Assembly: GCA_963815295.1 (NCBI GenBank)
Contig: CAWFFZ010000008.1
Span: 2,046,001 to 2,110,000, forward strand
DNA: 64,000 nt
Direction: 5' to 3'
Source of the DNA: JACDHG01 sp963815295
Lineage (GTDB): Bacteria; Actinomycetota; Actinomycetes; Propionibacteriales; Nocardioidaceae
Part shown: one piece after another, positions 54,928-63,666 of the stretch
Layout of the letters: each line of letters starts with the position of its first letter
Numbering within the stretch: position 1 is the stretch's first letter
Made by a program: the position numbers and the translations under genes
The notes under the pieces: model-generated
What the model saw: the letters and a program-made list of their open reading frames with translations, nothing else
What the model was told of the DNA's origin: nothing
Databases searched by the model: none

Positions 54928-55956
54928 TCAGGACGCGGTCTCGTCGAGGGGTTGTTGGCCTGCGGAGGCGGCCGTCGAAGCTTGCGCGCGCCGGGACGAG
55001 AACGAGTCACCGTCGCGGTGTTGCAGCCATTCGTCGTACGACTGGCCGGTCACGCGTTCCAGCAGTTCGATGTCTGCGAGGAACGGCTCGCGGAGGGCGA
55101 TGCGCTGCTCCGCCGTCAGCTTCGGCCGAGCCGCATCTCCCTTTCCGTGGAGCTGCTGCAACAGCGGTTTACTCACGCGCCGCCACACCTTCGGCGGAAG
55201 GAAGGCTCCGGCCTTGGCACCTGCACGCACGACCGGGCCGAGGGCGGTGGTGCGCATCCCAGGCCTCACATAGGGACGAGAGTTGTCGGCCGGCAGCGCG
55301 GTCAGGCCTGCCTCGGTGATTCCCAGGAAGCGAGAGGTCTTCGCCAGTGTCGCTTGAGGCTCATCGACGAGCTCGCGATACCGCAACACCAGGACCTGCT
55401 CGGCGGGGAACTGTTCGAACAGGTCAGCCAGCTGACGGCCGTACATGCCCAGGGACTGATAGTGCCAGAACGGCGCCCAGCCATCGTCAATCCGCTTCGC
55501 CTCACGTCGGCACGCCTCGACGACATCGGCGCAGGGCTCAAGGCCGTCCACCCACAGATGCATCCAGTTCGAATACGTTCGGTCCACCGGGTCGCGTAGA
55601 ACCGCGATCAGCTTGGCGTTGGGGATGTCGGTCGCAATCCGTCGCCGGGCGTCACGGTTGTAGAGGTAGAACGGCGTGCTCTCGCCACACAGCGCTTCCT
55701 CCGGAGCGTTCGCGAACAGCTGTCGGTACTGGGCGCGCTGCCACACCCACTCCTGGTTGCTGTGGGCGTCTCCGGGCCCCTTGTACGTCGGCGGCGGCGA
55801 GTCCCCACACATGTAGTACTTCGGCTCCTTGACCGGACTCAGGTACAGGTCTGGATGTTGTGCCAGCGCCGCGTGCAGCGCGGTTGTCCCCGCCTTGGGC
55901 GCACCGATCACGAGGAAGTCTGGGAGTCGGCCGCCACGGACCGAATGCAAGCTCAC
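54928..55956 (-). CDS. Sulfotransferase
   Basis: A 342-residue PAPS-dependent sulfotransferase. The 5'-phosphosulfate loop is IGAPKAGTTALH with K21, and the 3'-phosphate motif is VLRDPVDRTYSNWMH. It is similar in size and motifs to heparan/Stf-type carbohydrate or lipid sulfotransferases. It starts at GTG 55956. The 130 bp before it are unusually AT-rich for this genome. No PAPS synthesis gene is in the window. Acceptor unknown. Confidence 0.82.
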   Translation of the reverse strand: MSLHSVRGGRLPDFLVIGAPKAGTTALHAALAQHPDLYLSPVKEPKYYMCGDSPPPTYKGPGDAHSNQEWVWQRAQYRQLFANAPEEALCGESTPFYLYNRDARRRIATDIPNAKLIAVLRDPVDRTYSNWMHLWVDGLEPCADVVEACRREAKRIDDGWAPFWHYQSLGMYGRQLADLFEQFPAEQVLVLRYRELVDEPQATLAKTSRFLGITEAGLTALPADNSRPYVRPGMRTTALGPVVRAGAKAGAFLPPKVWRRVSKPLLQQLHGKGDAARPKLTAEQRIALREPFLADIELLERVTGQSYDEWLQHRDGDSFSSRRAQASTAASAGQQPLDETAS

Positions 55957-56086
55957 CTTTGGATACTATAGTTAATAGCTCAACTTTGTACTCGATCAGC
56001 AAAAACTGTCCAGCCCTTGGGCGGATGCCTGGGGGCGTCGTTACTGGTTCGCCGCGGCTACCTGGCCACACGTAAGATTTCCGGCT

Positions 56087-58705
56087 ATGACCGAGACGCT
56101 CCCCCACCGCGCTCCTGACCCGTCGGCCGCCACCGCGGCCGTCGTACCGGAGAAGCCGTCGCTGGAGGGTCTCGAGGCAAAGTGGAGTGAAGCCTGGGAA
56201 GAGCGCCTGGTCTACGCATTCGACCGCACCAAGTCGCGGGAAGAGGTCTACTCCATCGACACGCCTCCCCCGACGGTGTCGGGCACGCTCCACTTCGGCA
56301 GCGTGTGCTCCTACACGCAGTGCGACCTGATCGCCCGCTACCAGCGGATGCGCGGCAAGGAGGTCTTCTACCCGATCGGGTGGGACGACAACGGCCTGCC
56401 GACCGAGCGCCGCGTGCAGAACTTCTACGGCGTGCGCTGCGATCCCACCGTCCCGTATGACGCCGACTTCCAGCGGCCGGAGAAGCCAGACCGCAAGCGG
56501 CAGGTGCCGATCTCGCGGGGCAACTTCATCGAGCTCTGCGAGGAGCTGACTAGCACCGACGAGGTGGCGTTCGAGCAGCTGTTCCGCACGCTCGGCCTGT
56601 CAGTCGACTGGTCGCAGCTCTACACGACGATCAGCGGCGAGACCCGCGCCGTGTCGCAGCGCGGCTTCCTCCGCAACCTGGCTCGTGGTGAGGCCTACCA
56701 ATCAGCAGCGCCGACGTTGTGGGACGTGACGTTCCAGACTGCCGTCGCCCAGGCCGAGCTGGAGGCACGCGAGTATCCCGGGCACTTCTACCGGGTGGCG
56801 TTCGACGGCTCCGGCGGCCCGGCCGACGGTCCGGTCCATGTCGAGACCACCCGTCCCGAGCTGGTCGCGGCCTGCGTGGCGCTGATCGCGCATCCCGACG
56901 ACGAGCGCTTCCAGCCGTTGTTCGGCACGACGGTCCGCACGCCGGTGTTCGGCGTCGAGGTGCCGGTGCTCGCCCACCCTGGGGCCGAGGCCGACAAGGG
57001 CGCAGGCATCGCGATGTGTTGCACGTTCGGAGACCTGACCGACGTGCAGTGGTGGCGGGAGCTGCAGCTGCCCGTCCGGGTGATCATCGGCCGCGACGGT
57101 CGCGTGCTGCGCGAGACGCCGGACTGGTTGGGCAACGGGCCGGCCGCGACGGCATACGAGCAGCTGGCCGGGAAGACGACGTTCAGTGCACGCGAGGAGA
57201 TGGCCACGCTCTTGCGCGAGGCTGGCGCGTTGGAGGGAGACCCCACGCCGACGCAGCGGATGGCGAACTTCTACGAGAACGGCGACAAGCCGCTCGAGAT
57301 CGTGGCGACTCGTCAGTGGTACATCCGCAACGGCGGCCGCGAGCCGGAGCTGCGACCGGCGCTGGTCGCACGCGGCGCGGAGCTGTCGTGGACGCCGTCA
57401 TACATGCAGCATCGCTACACCAACTGGGTCGAGGGGCTCAACGGAGACTGGCTCGTCTCGCGTCAGCGGTTCTTCGGCGTGCCGTTCCCGGTGTGGTACC
57501 CCGTCGACAGCGACGGCGAGCCCGAGTTCGACAAGCCCATGGTGGCCAGCGAGGACCAGCTGCCCGTGGACCCGGCCGCGCAACCGCCCACTGGGTATGA
57601 CGAGTCGCAGCGCGGCAAGCCAGGCGGCTTCGTCGCCGACCCCGACGTGATGGACACCTGGGCGACCTCGTCGCTGACCCCGCAGATCGCGGGTCGCTGG
57701 GAGACCGACCCCGACCTGTTCAGCCGCACGTTCCCGATGGACCTGTGCAGCCAGGCCCACGACATCATCCGCACGTGGCTGTTCTCCCGTGTCGTGCGGT
57801 CGCACTTCGAGCACGGCACGGCACCGTGGAGCCACGCGATGATCTCCGGCTTCGTGCTCGACCCCGACCGCAAGAAGATGTCGAAGTCGAAGGGCAACGT
57901 CACCGTCCCGACCGAGCTGCTCGAACGCTATGGCTCCGACGCGGTGCGCTGGCGCGCCGCTACGATGCGGCCTGGCCAGGACTCCGGGTATGACGAAGGC
58001 CCGATGAAGGTCGGGCGCCGGCTGGCGATGAAGGTGCTCAACGCCTCGAAGTTCGTGCTGAGCATGGGCACTGCCGACCCCGACACGATGCAGCTGACCG
58101 AGGCGGTCGACCTGGCCATGCTGCGACGGCTGCGTGAGGTCGTCGAAGAGGCAACCGAGGCCTTCGACAACTACGACTACACCAGCGCCCTCGAGACCAC
58201 CGAGAAGTTCTTCTGGACCTTCTGCGACGACTACGTCGAGCTTGTCAAGGAGCGTGCCTACGGCACCCGCGGCGAGGCTGGAGCAGCATCGGCGCGCACC
58301 GCACTGACGGCAGCCCTGTCAGTGCAGCTGCGCCTGCTCGCGCCGTTCCTGCCGTTTGTGACCGAGGAAGTCTGGTCGTGGTCGTATGACGGCTCAATCC
58401 ACCGGACCAGCTGGCCCGTCCCCGACGTCGACCTCCCGAGCGTGCCGCAGAACCCTCGCGTCCTGACCGCGGTCGCCGAGGCGCTGGCTGGATTGCGCGG
58501 CGCCAAGTCCGTGGCCAAGGTCTCGATGCGCACGGAGGTCACCACGGCAACGATCACAGGTCCCGCCGAGCGACTGACTCTCGTCGAGCGCGGCCTCGAC
58601 GACCTCCGGGCCGCCGGCCGCATCACGGGAGACGTGGTGTTCGTCCCGGCTGAGTCCGCCGAAGGCCGCATCACGGTGGTGGCCGAGCTAGTACCGGCCG
58701 ACTGA
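56087..58705 (+). CDS. valS: Valyl-tRNA synthetase
   Basis: An 872-residue class I synthetase. The HIGH signature is the variant HFGS in PPTVSGTLHFGSVCSY, and KMSKS is canonical (DRKKMSKSKGNV). The CP1 editing domain lies between about 210 and 400. Length and the GTLHFGS form match the archaeal/Rickettsia-like ValS subtype that some actinomycetes carry, rather than the GNLHMGH subtype. The C-terminal coiled-coil arm is short. No T-box leader is visible; ATG 56087 is close to a TAAGAT that could be a -10. It uses the octamer GTATGACG four times on this strand. Confidence 0.93.
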   Translation: MTETLPHRAPDPSAATAAVVPEKPSLEGLEAKWSEAWEERLVYAFDRTKSREEVYSIDTPPPTVSGTLHFGSVCSYTQCDLIARYQRMRGKEVFYPIGWDDNGLPTERRVQNFYGVRCDPTVPYDADFQRPEKPDRKRQVPISRGNFIELCEELTSTDEVAFEQLFRTLGLSVDWSQLYTTISGETRAVSQRGFLRNLARGEAYQSAAPTLWDVTFQTAVAQAELEAREYPGHFYRVAFDGSGGPADGPVHVETTRPELVAACVALIAHPDDERFQPLFGTTVRTPVFGVEVPVLAHPGAEADKGAGIAMCCTFGDLTDVQWWRELQLPVRVIIGRDGRVLRETPDWLGNGPAATAYEQLAGKTTFSAREEMATLLREAGALEGDPTPTQRMANFYENGDKPLEIVATRQWYIRNGGREPELRPALVARGAELSWTPSYMQHRYTNWVEGLNGDWLVSRQRFFGVPFPVWYPVDSDGEPEFDKPMVASEDQLPVDPAAQPPTGYDESQRGKPGGFVADPDVMDTWATSSLTPQIAGRWETDPDLFSRTFPMDLCSQAHDIIRTWLFSRVVRSHFEHGTAPWSHAMISGFVLDPDRKKMSKSKGNVTVPTELLERYGSDAVRWRAATMRPGQDSGYDEGPMKVGRRLAMKVLNASKFVLSMGTADPDTMQLTEAVDLAMLRRLREVVEEATEAFDNYDYTSALETTEKFFWTFCDDYVELVKERAYGTRGEAGAASARTALTAALSVQLRLLAPFLPFVTEEVWSWSYDGSIHRTSWPVPDVDLPSVPQNPRVLTAVAEALAGLRGAKSVAKVSMRTEVTTATITGPAERLTLVERGLDDLRAAGRITGDVVFVPAESAEGRITVVAELVPAD

Positions 58706-58737
58706 CCTGCCCGACTGACCTGCTCGCTGTCCTGCTC

Positions 58738-58852
58738 GAAGTGGCCGACGCGCTGCCGGCCATGACCCGCATCACGTCGGCCGCTTCAGCGATACGTCAG
58801 AGACGTGGCCGACATGCTACTGCCGGCCATGACCCGCATCACGTCGGCCACT
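58738..58852. repeat. Two tandem hairpin units downstream of valS
   Basis: The 29-base core TGCCGGCCATGACCCGCATC+ACGTCGGCC occurs at 58754 and, exactly repeated, at 58821 (67-bp period). Each core is flanked by inverted arms: GAAGTGGCCGAC/GTCGGCCGCTTC (58738-58787) and TGGCCGAC/GTCGGCCA (58806-58850). They fill most of the 233-bp gap between valS and the PKS gene. They may act as a terminator or belong to a dispersed repeat family. Confidence 0.6.
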
Positions 58853-58938
58853 TCGGCGGTAGGTGATGTGAGTCGGACGAATCGGGAGGGCCGGGACGGT
58901 CGTCTTCGCGCTGACCGCGTGCGACGTAGGCTCTGCTC

Positions 58939-59988
58939 GTGACCCGCCTCGTTGCCGTTCATCCGGTGCTACCGCCGCATCGGTACCCGCAAGAGGAGAT
59001 CACCGAGCGGTTCGCAGAGCTGTGCCTCGGCTCGAGTGAAAAGAAGGACCTCGTACGACGCCTGCACGCCAGCGCTTCCGTGACCACGCGACACCTTGCC
59101 CTCCCCATCGACGATTACCCGGAGCTGAGCGACTTCGGCGCGACCAACGACGCCTTCATCGACCGTGCCGTCGAACTGGGTAGCCAGGCGGTGCTTGGCG
59201 CGCTGACCGAGGCCGGGATGAGGCCCGACGACGTCGACCTGATCATCTCTACGACGGTCACCGGGGTTGCCGCACCGTCGATCGAGGCCCGGATCGCCAC
59301 CCGTATCGGCCTCCGCCCAGACATCCGCCGGGTCCCGTTGTTTGGGCTCGGCTGTGTCGCGGGTGCCTCCGGCCTCGCTCGGCTGCATGACTTCCTCGGG
59401 GAGACCGATCAGGTGGGCGTGCTGCTGTCGGTGGAGCTGTGCTCGCTGACGGTGCAGCGCAACGACCCGTCGACCGCCAACCTGGTTGCCAGTGGGCTGT
59501 TCGGCGACGGTGCGGCAGCCGTGGTGGCGGTCGGCGACCGACACGAGGCGGCCGGGATCGACGTACTCGGGTCGCAGGCGCACCTCTACCCAGACACCGG
59601 CCGCGCGATGGGATGGGATGTCGGTGCCTCAGGGCTCAAGATCGTCCTCGGGCCGGAGGTGCCCCAGCTGGTCAGCACTTACCTCGGCGACGATGTCGAG
59701 CAGTTCCTCAAAGAGCACGAGCTCGAGATCGCCGACATCGACGCATGGGTTGCGCACCCGGGCGGCCCGAAGGTCCTGCTGGCGATGCAAGACGCGCTTG
59801 GTCTTCCTGACGACGCTCTCGCCCTCACCTGGAGCTCACTCAATCGGATCGGCAACCTGTCCTCGGCCTCGGTGCTGCACGTGTTGCGCGACACGATCGA
59901 CCAGCGACGCCCACCGCCAGGCAGCCCGGGTCTGCTGATGGCGATGGGTCCCGGCTTCTGTTCGGAGCTGGTATTGCTGCGATGGTGA
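58939..59988 (+). CDS. Type III polyketide synthase
   Basis: A 349-residue chalcone-synthase-fold enzyme. The catalytic triad can be placed at C139 (FGLGCVAGASG), H273 (WVAHPGGPK) and N306 (RIGNLSSASV). It extends an acyl-CoA starter with malonyl or methylmalonyl units and cyclises the chain. It heads a three-gene operon with an isoprenylcysteine-methyltransferase-like protein (7-base overlap) and a flavin hydroxylase. That set matches srsA-srsB-srsC of Streptomyces griseus, which makes alkylresorcinol-type phenolic lipids. Product identity is inferred from the operon. Confidence 0.88.
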   Translation: MTRLVAVHPVLPPHRYPQEEITERFAELCLGSSEKKDLVRRLHASASVTTRHLALPIDDYPELSDFGATNDAFIDRAVELGSQAVLGALTEAGMRPDDVDLIISTTVTGVAAPSIEARIATRIGLRPDIRRVPLFGLGCVAGASGLARLHDFLGETDQVGVLLSVELCSLTVQRNDPSTANLVASGLFGDGAAAVVAVGDRHEAAGIDVLGSQAHLYPDTGRAMGWDVGASGLKIVLGPEVPQLVSTYLGDDVEQFLKEHELEIADIDAWVAHPGGPKVLLAMQDALGLPDDALALTWSSLNRIGNLSSASVLHVLRDTIDQRRPPPGSPGLLMAMGPGFCSELVLLRW

Positions 59989-60515
59989 CGGCATACCTCG
60001 GCCTCGTTGTCGCGGTCGCGCTCGAGCGGGTCGCCGAGCTGGTCGTCTCGATCCGCCACACCACCGCGATGCGCGCCCGCGGCGGGCGCGAGTACGGCGC
60101 TGGCCACTACCCCCTGATGGTGCTGCTGCACGCGTGCCTGCTGGTCGGCTGTGTCGTCGAGGTTGTCGTGGCCGACCGCCCGTTCGTGCCGCTGCTGGGT
60201 TGGCCGATGGTCGTCTTGGTCCTCGCGTCGCAGAGCCTGCGCTGGTGGTGCATCTGGACCCTTGGCGAGCAGTGGAGCACCCGAGTCATCGTCAGTCCGC
60301 AGGTGCCGCTCGTGAGTGGTGGGCCGTACCGGTTCATGCGGCACCCCAACTACGTCGCCGTCGTCGTCGAGGGTGCGGCGCTCCCGCTCGTGCACAGCGC
60401 CTGGGTGACCGCGGTTGCATTCACGATCCTGAACGCCTGCCTGCTCACAGTGCGGATCCGGGTCGAGAACGCCGCTCTTGTCGCGGCTCCTCCTGCTGAC
60501 CGACAGCATGCTTGA
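59982..60515 (+). CDS. Isoprenylcysteine-carboxyl-methyltransferase-family protein
   Basis: A 177-residue integral membrane methyltransferase with about four or five helices. The cofactor region GPYRFMRHPNYVAVVVEGAA is typical of the ICMT family. It overlaps the PKS stop. In the srs-type operon this protein O-methylates the phenolic lipid, so that is the likely job here, at the membrane where the lipid resides. Confidence 0.82.
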   Translation: MVTAYLGLVVAVALERVAELVVSIRHTTAMRARGGREYGAGHYPLMVLLHACLLVGCVVEVVVADRPFVPLLGWPMVVLVLASQSLRWWCIWTLGEQWSTRVIVSPQVPLVSGGPYRFMRHPNYVAVVVEGAALPLVHSAWVTAVAFTILNACLLTVRIRVENAALVAAPPADRQHA

Positions 60516-61560
60516 CCTGCTCGTCGCCGGCGGAGGTCCGGTGGGCCTGGCTACAGCGCTGTATGCCGAACGGGCCGGCCTCGCCGTTGCCGTAGTCGAG
60601 CGCCGCGCCCAACCGATCGACAAGGCCTGCGGTGAGGGGCTGATGCCTGGCGCGGTCGCCGCGCTGTCGCAGCTCGGGGTGCAGCCACCGGGGCGGGCGT
60701 TCCGCGGCATTCGTTACACGGACGGCGCGCACGTCGCGGAGGCGCGGTTCGCCACTGGTCCTGGCTGCGGGGTACGACGCACGGCCCTTCAGCGCTGCCT
60801 GGCCGACGCGGTGGCGGCACGAGGCATCCCGATTCACCAACGCGATGTGGGTCTGGTGGAGCAGGACGCTGGGTCCGTGTCGTGCGCTGGTGGCCTCACG
60901 GGTCGTTACCTGGCGGCGGCCGACGGACTCCACTCACCCATCCGCCGGCAGTTCGGTCTCGATGCGACTGGGCCAGCGGGTTCCGAACACTCGCGGTTCG
61001 GTCTGCGCCGCCACTACGCGATGGCGCCGTGGACCGAGTTTGTCGAGGTGTACTGGGCGGCCGGGCTCGAGGCCTACGTCACGCCGGTGGCCGAAGATTC
61101 GGTGGGCGTGGCACTGCTGACAGGTCGACGCGAGGCGTTCGACGTCCAGCTGCGGCAGTTTCCTGAGCTGCGAGACCGGCTCGCGTCGGGCGCGCCCACC
61201 GCCGCCGTGTCCGACGGCGACGGGAGCATCAAGGGTGCGGGTCCGCTCCGGCAGCGCAGCACGGCCCGCGTCGCCGGACGAGTGCTTCTTGTCGGAGACG
61301 CGGCCGGCTATGTCGACGCGCTGACCGGTGAGGGGATCGCGGTCGGACTGGCCTGCGCACGCGCGTTGGTGGCGGCGGCCGTGGCTGATGACCCGACGAC
61401 GTACGAAGCGGCCTGGAGGAAGGCAACCCGGCGTTACCGCTGGCTGACTGAGTCGTTGCTGTGGGCACGCAACCGGCCGCGGACGCAACGGCTGATCGTG
61501 CCGGGGGCCCAGCGGCTGCCCTGGGTGTTCGGAGCGGCCGTCAACCAGCTGGCCCGCTGA
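60508..61560 (+). CDS. FAD-dependent hydroxylase, geranylgeranyl-reductase-like
   Basis: A 350-residue flavoprotein. The FAD motif is VAGGGPVGLATALYAERAGL, the second FAD contact is LLVGDAAGYVDALTGEGIAV, and the FAD-loop CGEGLMPGAV is present. The ATG at 60508 lies within the last codons of the methyltransferase gene. Third gene of the srsABC-like operon, it probably hydroxylates the phenolic ring (SrsC role). An oxidoreductase acting on isoprenoids is the alternative. Confidence 0.8.
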   Translation: MLDLLVAGGGPVGLATALYAERAGLAVAVVERRAQPIDKACGEGLMPGAVAALSQLGVQPPGRAFRGIRYTDGAHVAEARFATGPGCGVRRTALQRCLADAVAARGIPIHQRDVGLVEQDAGSVSCAGGLTGRYLAAADGLHSPIRRQFGLDATGPAGSEHSRFGLRRHYAMAPWTEFVEVYWAAGLEAYVTPVAEDSVGVALLTGRREAFDVQLRQFPELRDRLASGAPTAAVSDGDGSIKGAGPLRQRSTARVAGRVLLVGDAAGYVDALTGEGIAVGLACARALVAAAVADDPTTYEAAWRKATRRYRWLTESLLWARNRPRTQRLIVPGAQRLPWVFGAAVNQLAR

Positions 61561-61570
61561 CGCGAACGGG

Positions 61571-62857
61571 CTAGGCGGACTTCTTCTTCTTCGCCGGCTC
61601 TTCGCGTGGCACCAGGGTCGGGTTGACGTTGTCGTTGACGACTTCCTTCGTCACGACGACCTTGGCGATGTCTTCTCGGCTCGGCACGTCGTACATGACG
61701 TTGAGCAGGACCTCTTCGAGGATGGCGCGGAGACCCCGGGCGCCGGTGCCGCGCAGCATCGCCTGCGCGGCGATGGCCTCGATCGCGTCCTGGGTGAACT
61801 CGAGGTCGACGTTGTCGAGCTCGAACAGCTTCTGGTACTGCTTCGTGAGCGCGTTGCGCGGCTCGTTGAGGATCCGGATGAGGTCGGACTCCTGCAGCTT
61901 GTCGACGGTCGCGATGACCGGGAGTCGGCCGACGAACTCAGGGATCAGGCCGAACTTGAGCAGGTCCTCGGGGCGGACCTCGGAGTACAGCGTGTCGATG
62001 TCGGAGTCGTTGCGGGTCTGCAGCTCGGCGCTGAACCCCAGCGACTTCTTGCCCGCACGTTGCTCGATGATGTGCTCGAGCCCCGCAAAGGCGCCGCCGA
62101 CGATGAACAAGATGTTCGTCGTGTCGATCTGGATGAACTCCTGGTGCGGGTGCTTGCGCCCGCCCTGCGGTGGCACAGACGCCGTGGTGCCTTCGAGGAT
62201 CTTGAGCAGTGCCTGCTGGACGCCCTCCCCGGACACGTCACGGGTGATCGAGGGGTTCTCCGACTTGCGGGCGACCTTGTCGACCTCGTCGATGTAGATG
62301 ATGCCGGTCTCGGCCTTCTTGACGTCGTAGTCAGCAGCCTGGATCAGCTTGAGCAGGATGTTCTCGACGTCCTCGCCGACATACCCGGCCTCGGTGAGTG
62401 CTGTCGCGTCGGCGATCGCGAACGGCACATTGAGCATCCGCGCCAGGGTCTGCGCGAGGTAGGTCTTGCCGCAGCCCGTCGGGCCGATCATCAAGATGTT
62501 GGACTTGGACAGCTCGACCGACTCGTCTTTGTTGCCGCGACTCTGCAGCGCTGTCGCGGCGCCGGCCTGCACCCGCTTGTAGTGGTTGTAGACGGCAACC
62601 GAGAGCGACTTCTTCGCAGGGTCTTGACCAATGACGTAGCCGTTGAGGAACTCGTAGATCTCGCGAGGCTTCGGGAGCTCCTCGAGGCCCAACTCGCTGG
62701 TCTCGGAGAGCTCTTCTTCGATGATTTCGTTGCACAGGTCGATGCACTCGTCGCAGATGTAGACGCCTGGTCCGGCGATGAGCTTCTTGACTTGCTTCTG
62801 GCTCTTTCCGCAGAAAGAGCACTTCAGCAGGTCTGCGCCGTCACCAATACGTGCCAC
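61571..62857 (-). CDS. clpX: ATP-dependent Clp protease ATPase ClpX
   Basis: A 428-residue unfoldase. The N-terminal zinc finger is C13-x2-C16 and C35-x2-C38. Walker A is GPTGCGKT, Walker B is IYIDEVDK, and sensor and arginine residues follow in GLIPEFVGRLPV. The ClpP-docking IGF-type loop falls in the expected place. It converges with the PKS operon and is downstream of the two clpP genes. Confidence 0.97.
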   Translation of the reverse strand: MARIGDGADLLKCSFCGKSQKQVKKLIAGPGVYICDECIDLCNEIIEEELSETSELGLEELPKPREIYEFLNGYVIGQDPAKKSLSVAVYNHYKRVQAGAATALQSRGNKDESVELSKSNILMIGPTGCGKTYLAQTLARMLNVPFAIADATALTEAGYVGEDVENILLKLIQAADYDVKKAETGIIYIDEVDKVARKSENPSITRDVSGEGVQQALLKILEGTTASVPPQGGRKHPHQEFIQIDTTNILFIVGGAFAGLEHIIEQRAGKKSLGFSAELQTRNDSDIDTLYSEVRPEDLLKFGLIPEFVGRLPVIATVDKLQESDLIRILNEPRNALTKQYQKLFELDNVDLEFTQDAIEAIAAQAMLRGTGARGLRAILEEVLLNVMYDVPSREDIAKVVVTKEVVNDNVNPTLVPREEPAKKKKSA

Positions 62858-62961
62858 CTGCGACGTCTCCTCCGCGTGTCGGGGCCGGTATCGCCAGCAC
62901 CTGGGGCCGAACTTCCATGTTGACCGTACCTGTCGGCACCGTCAATCACTGGCATCTCCAA

Positions 62962-63666
62962 CTAGGCGTTCGCCGGTGTCGCCTTCTGCGACTCCAGAAC
63001 CTGGTCAATAAGACCGTACTCGATCGCCTGCTCCGCCGTGAGGATCTTGTCTCGTTCGATGTCGTGGCTGACCTCGGCGATCGACTTGCCGGTGTTATCG
63101 GAGATCATCTGCTCGAGCAGCGAGCGCATCCGCAGGATCTCGTTGGCCTGGATCTCGATATCGCTCGCCTGGCCGTAGCTGCTCTCGGTGTAGGGCTGGT
63201 GGATCAAGATCCGGCTGTTGGGAAGGGCGAGTCGCTTGCCCTTCGTGCCGGCCGCCAGGAGCACCGCAGCAGCCGACGCCGCCTGACCCAAGCAGACCGT
63301 CTGCACGTCGGGCTTGAGGTAGCGCAGCGTGTCGTAGATCGCCGTCAGCGCAGTGAACGACCCGCCGGGCGAGTTGATGTAGATGCTGACGTCGCGGTCG
63401 GGGTCCATCTGCTGCAAGCACAGCAGCTGCGCCATCACAGCATTGGCGATGTCATCGCTGATGGGTGTGCCGAGGAAGATGATGCGGTCCTCGAACAGCT
63501 TGGCGAACGGGTCGATGCGCCGGACGCCGTACGACGTCCGCTCCTCCCACTGAGGGATGAAGTACTCGGCGCGCGGTGCAGTCAGCTCGTGGAGCTCTTG
63601 GTGTTTCATCAAGGGGTTCATAGTGGAGCCTCCGAAGTCGGCGGGGTTAGCGGGGTGATTGCTCAT
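62962..63666 (-). CDS. clpP: ClpP protease subunit (second clpP gene)
   Basis: A 234-residue ClpP with the Ser131-His156-Asp206 triad (GQAASAAAVLL, ILIHQPY, ERDKIL). The N-terminal ~25 residues are probably a processed propeptide. Its start overlaps the stop of the next clpP gene (ATGA), which corresponds to the clpP1-clpP2 pair of actinomycetes, where both subunits form a mixed tetradecamer. It most resembles ClpP2. Confidence 0.94.
   Translation of the reverse strand: MSNHPANPADFGGSTMNPLMKHQELHELTAPRAEYFIPQWEERTSYGVRRIDPFAKLFEDRIIFLGTPISDDIANAVMAQLLCLQQMDPDRDVSIYINSPGGSFTALTAIYDTLRYLKPDVQTVCLGQAASAAAVLLAAGTKGKRLALPNSRILIHQPYTESSYGQASDIEIQANEILRMRSLLEQMISDNTGKSIAEVSHDIERDKILTAEQAIEYGLIDQVLESQKATPANA

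Noticed and set aside
55957..56086. T-box or other riboswitch before valS
   Set aside because: The gap is AT-rich, but I find no T-box sequence, specifier loop or terminator/antiterminator pair.
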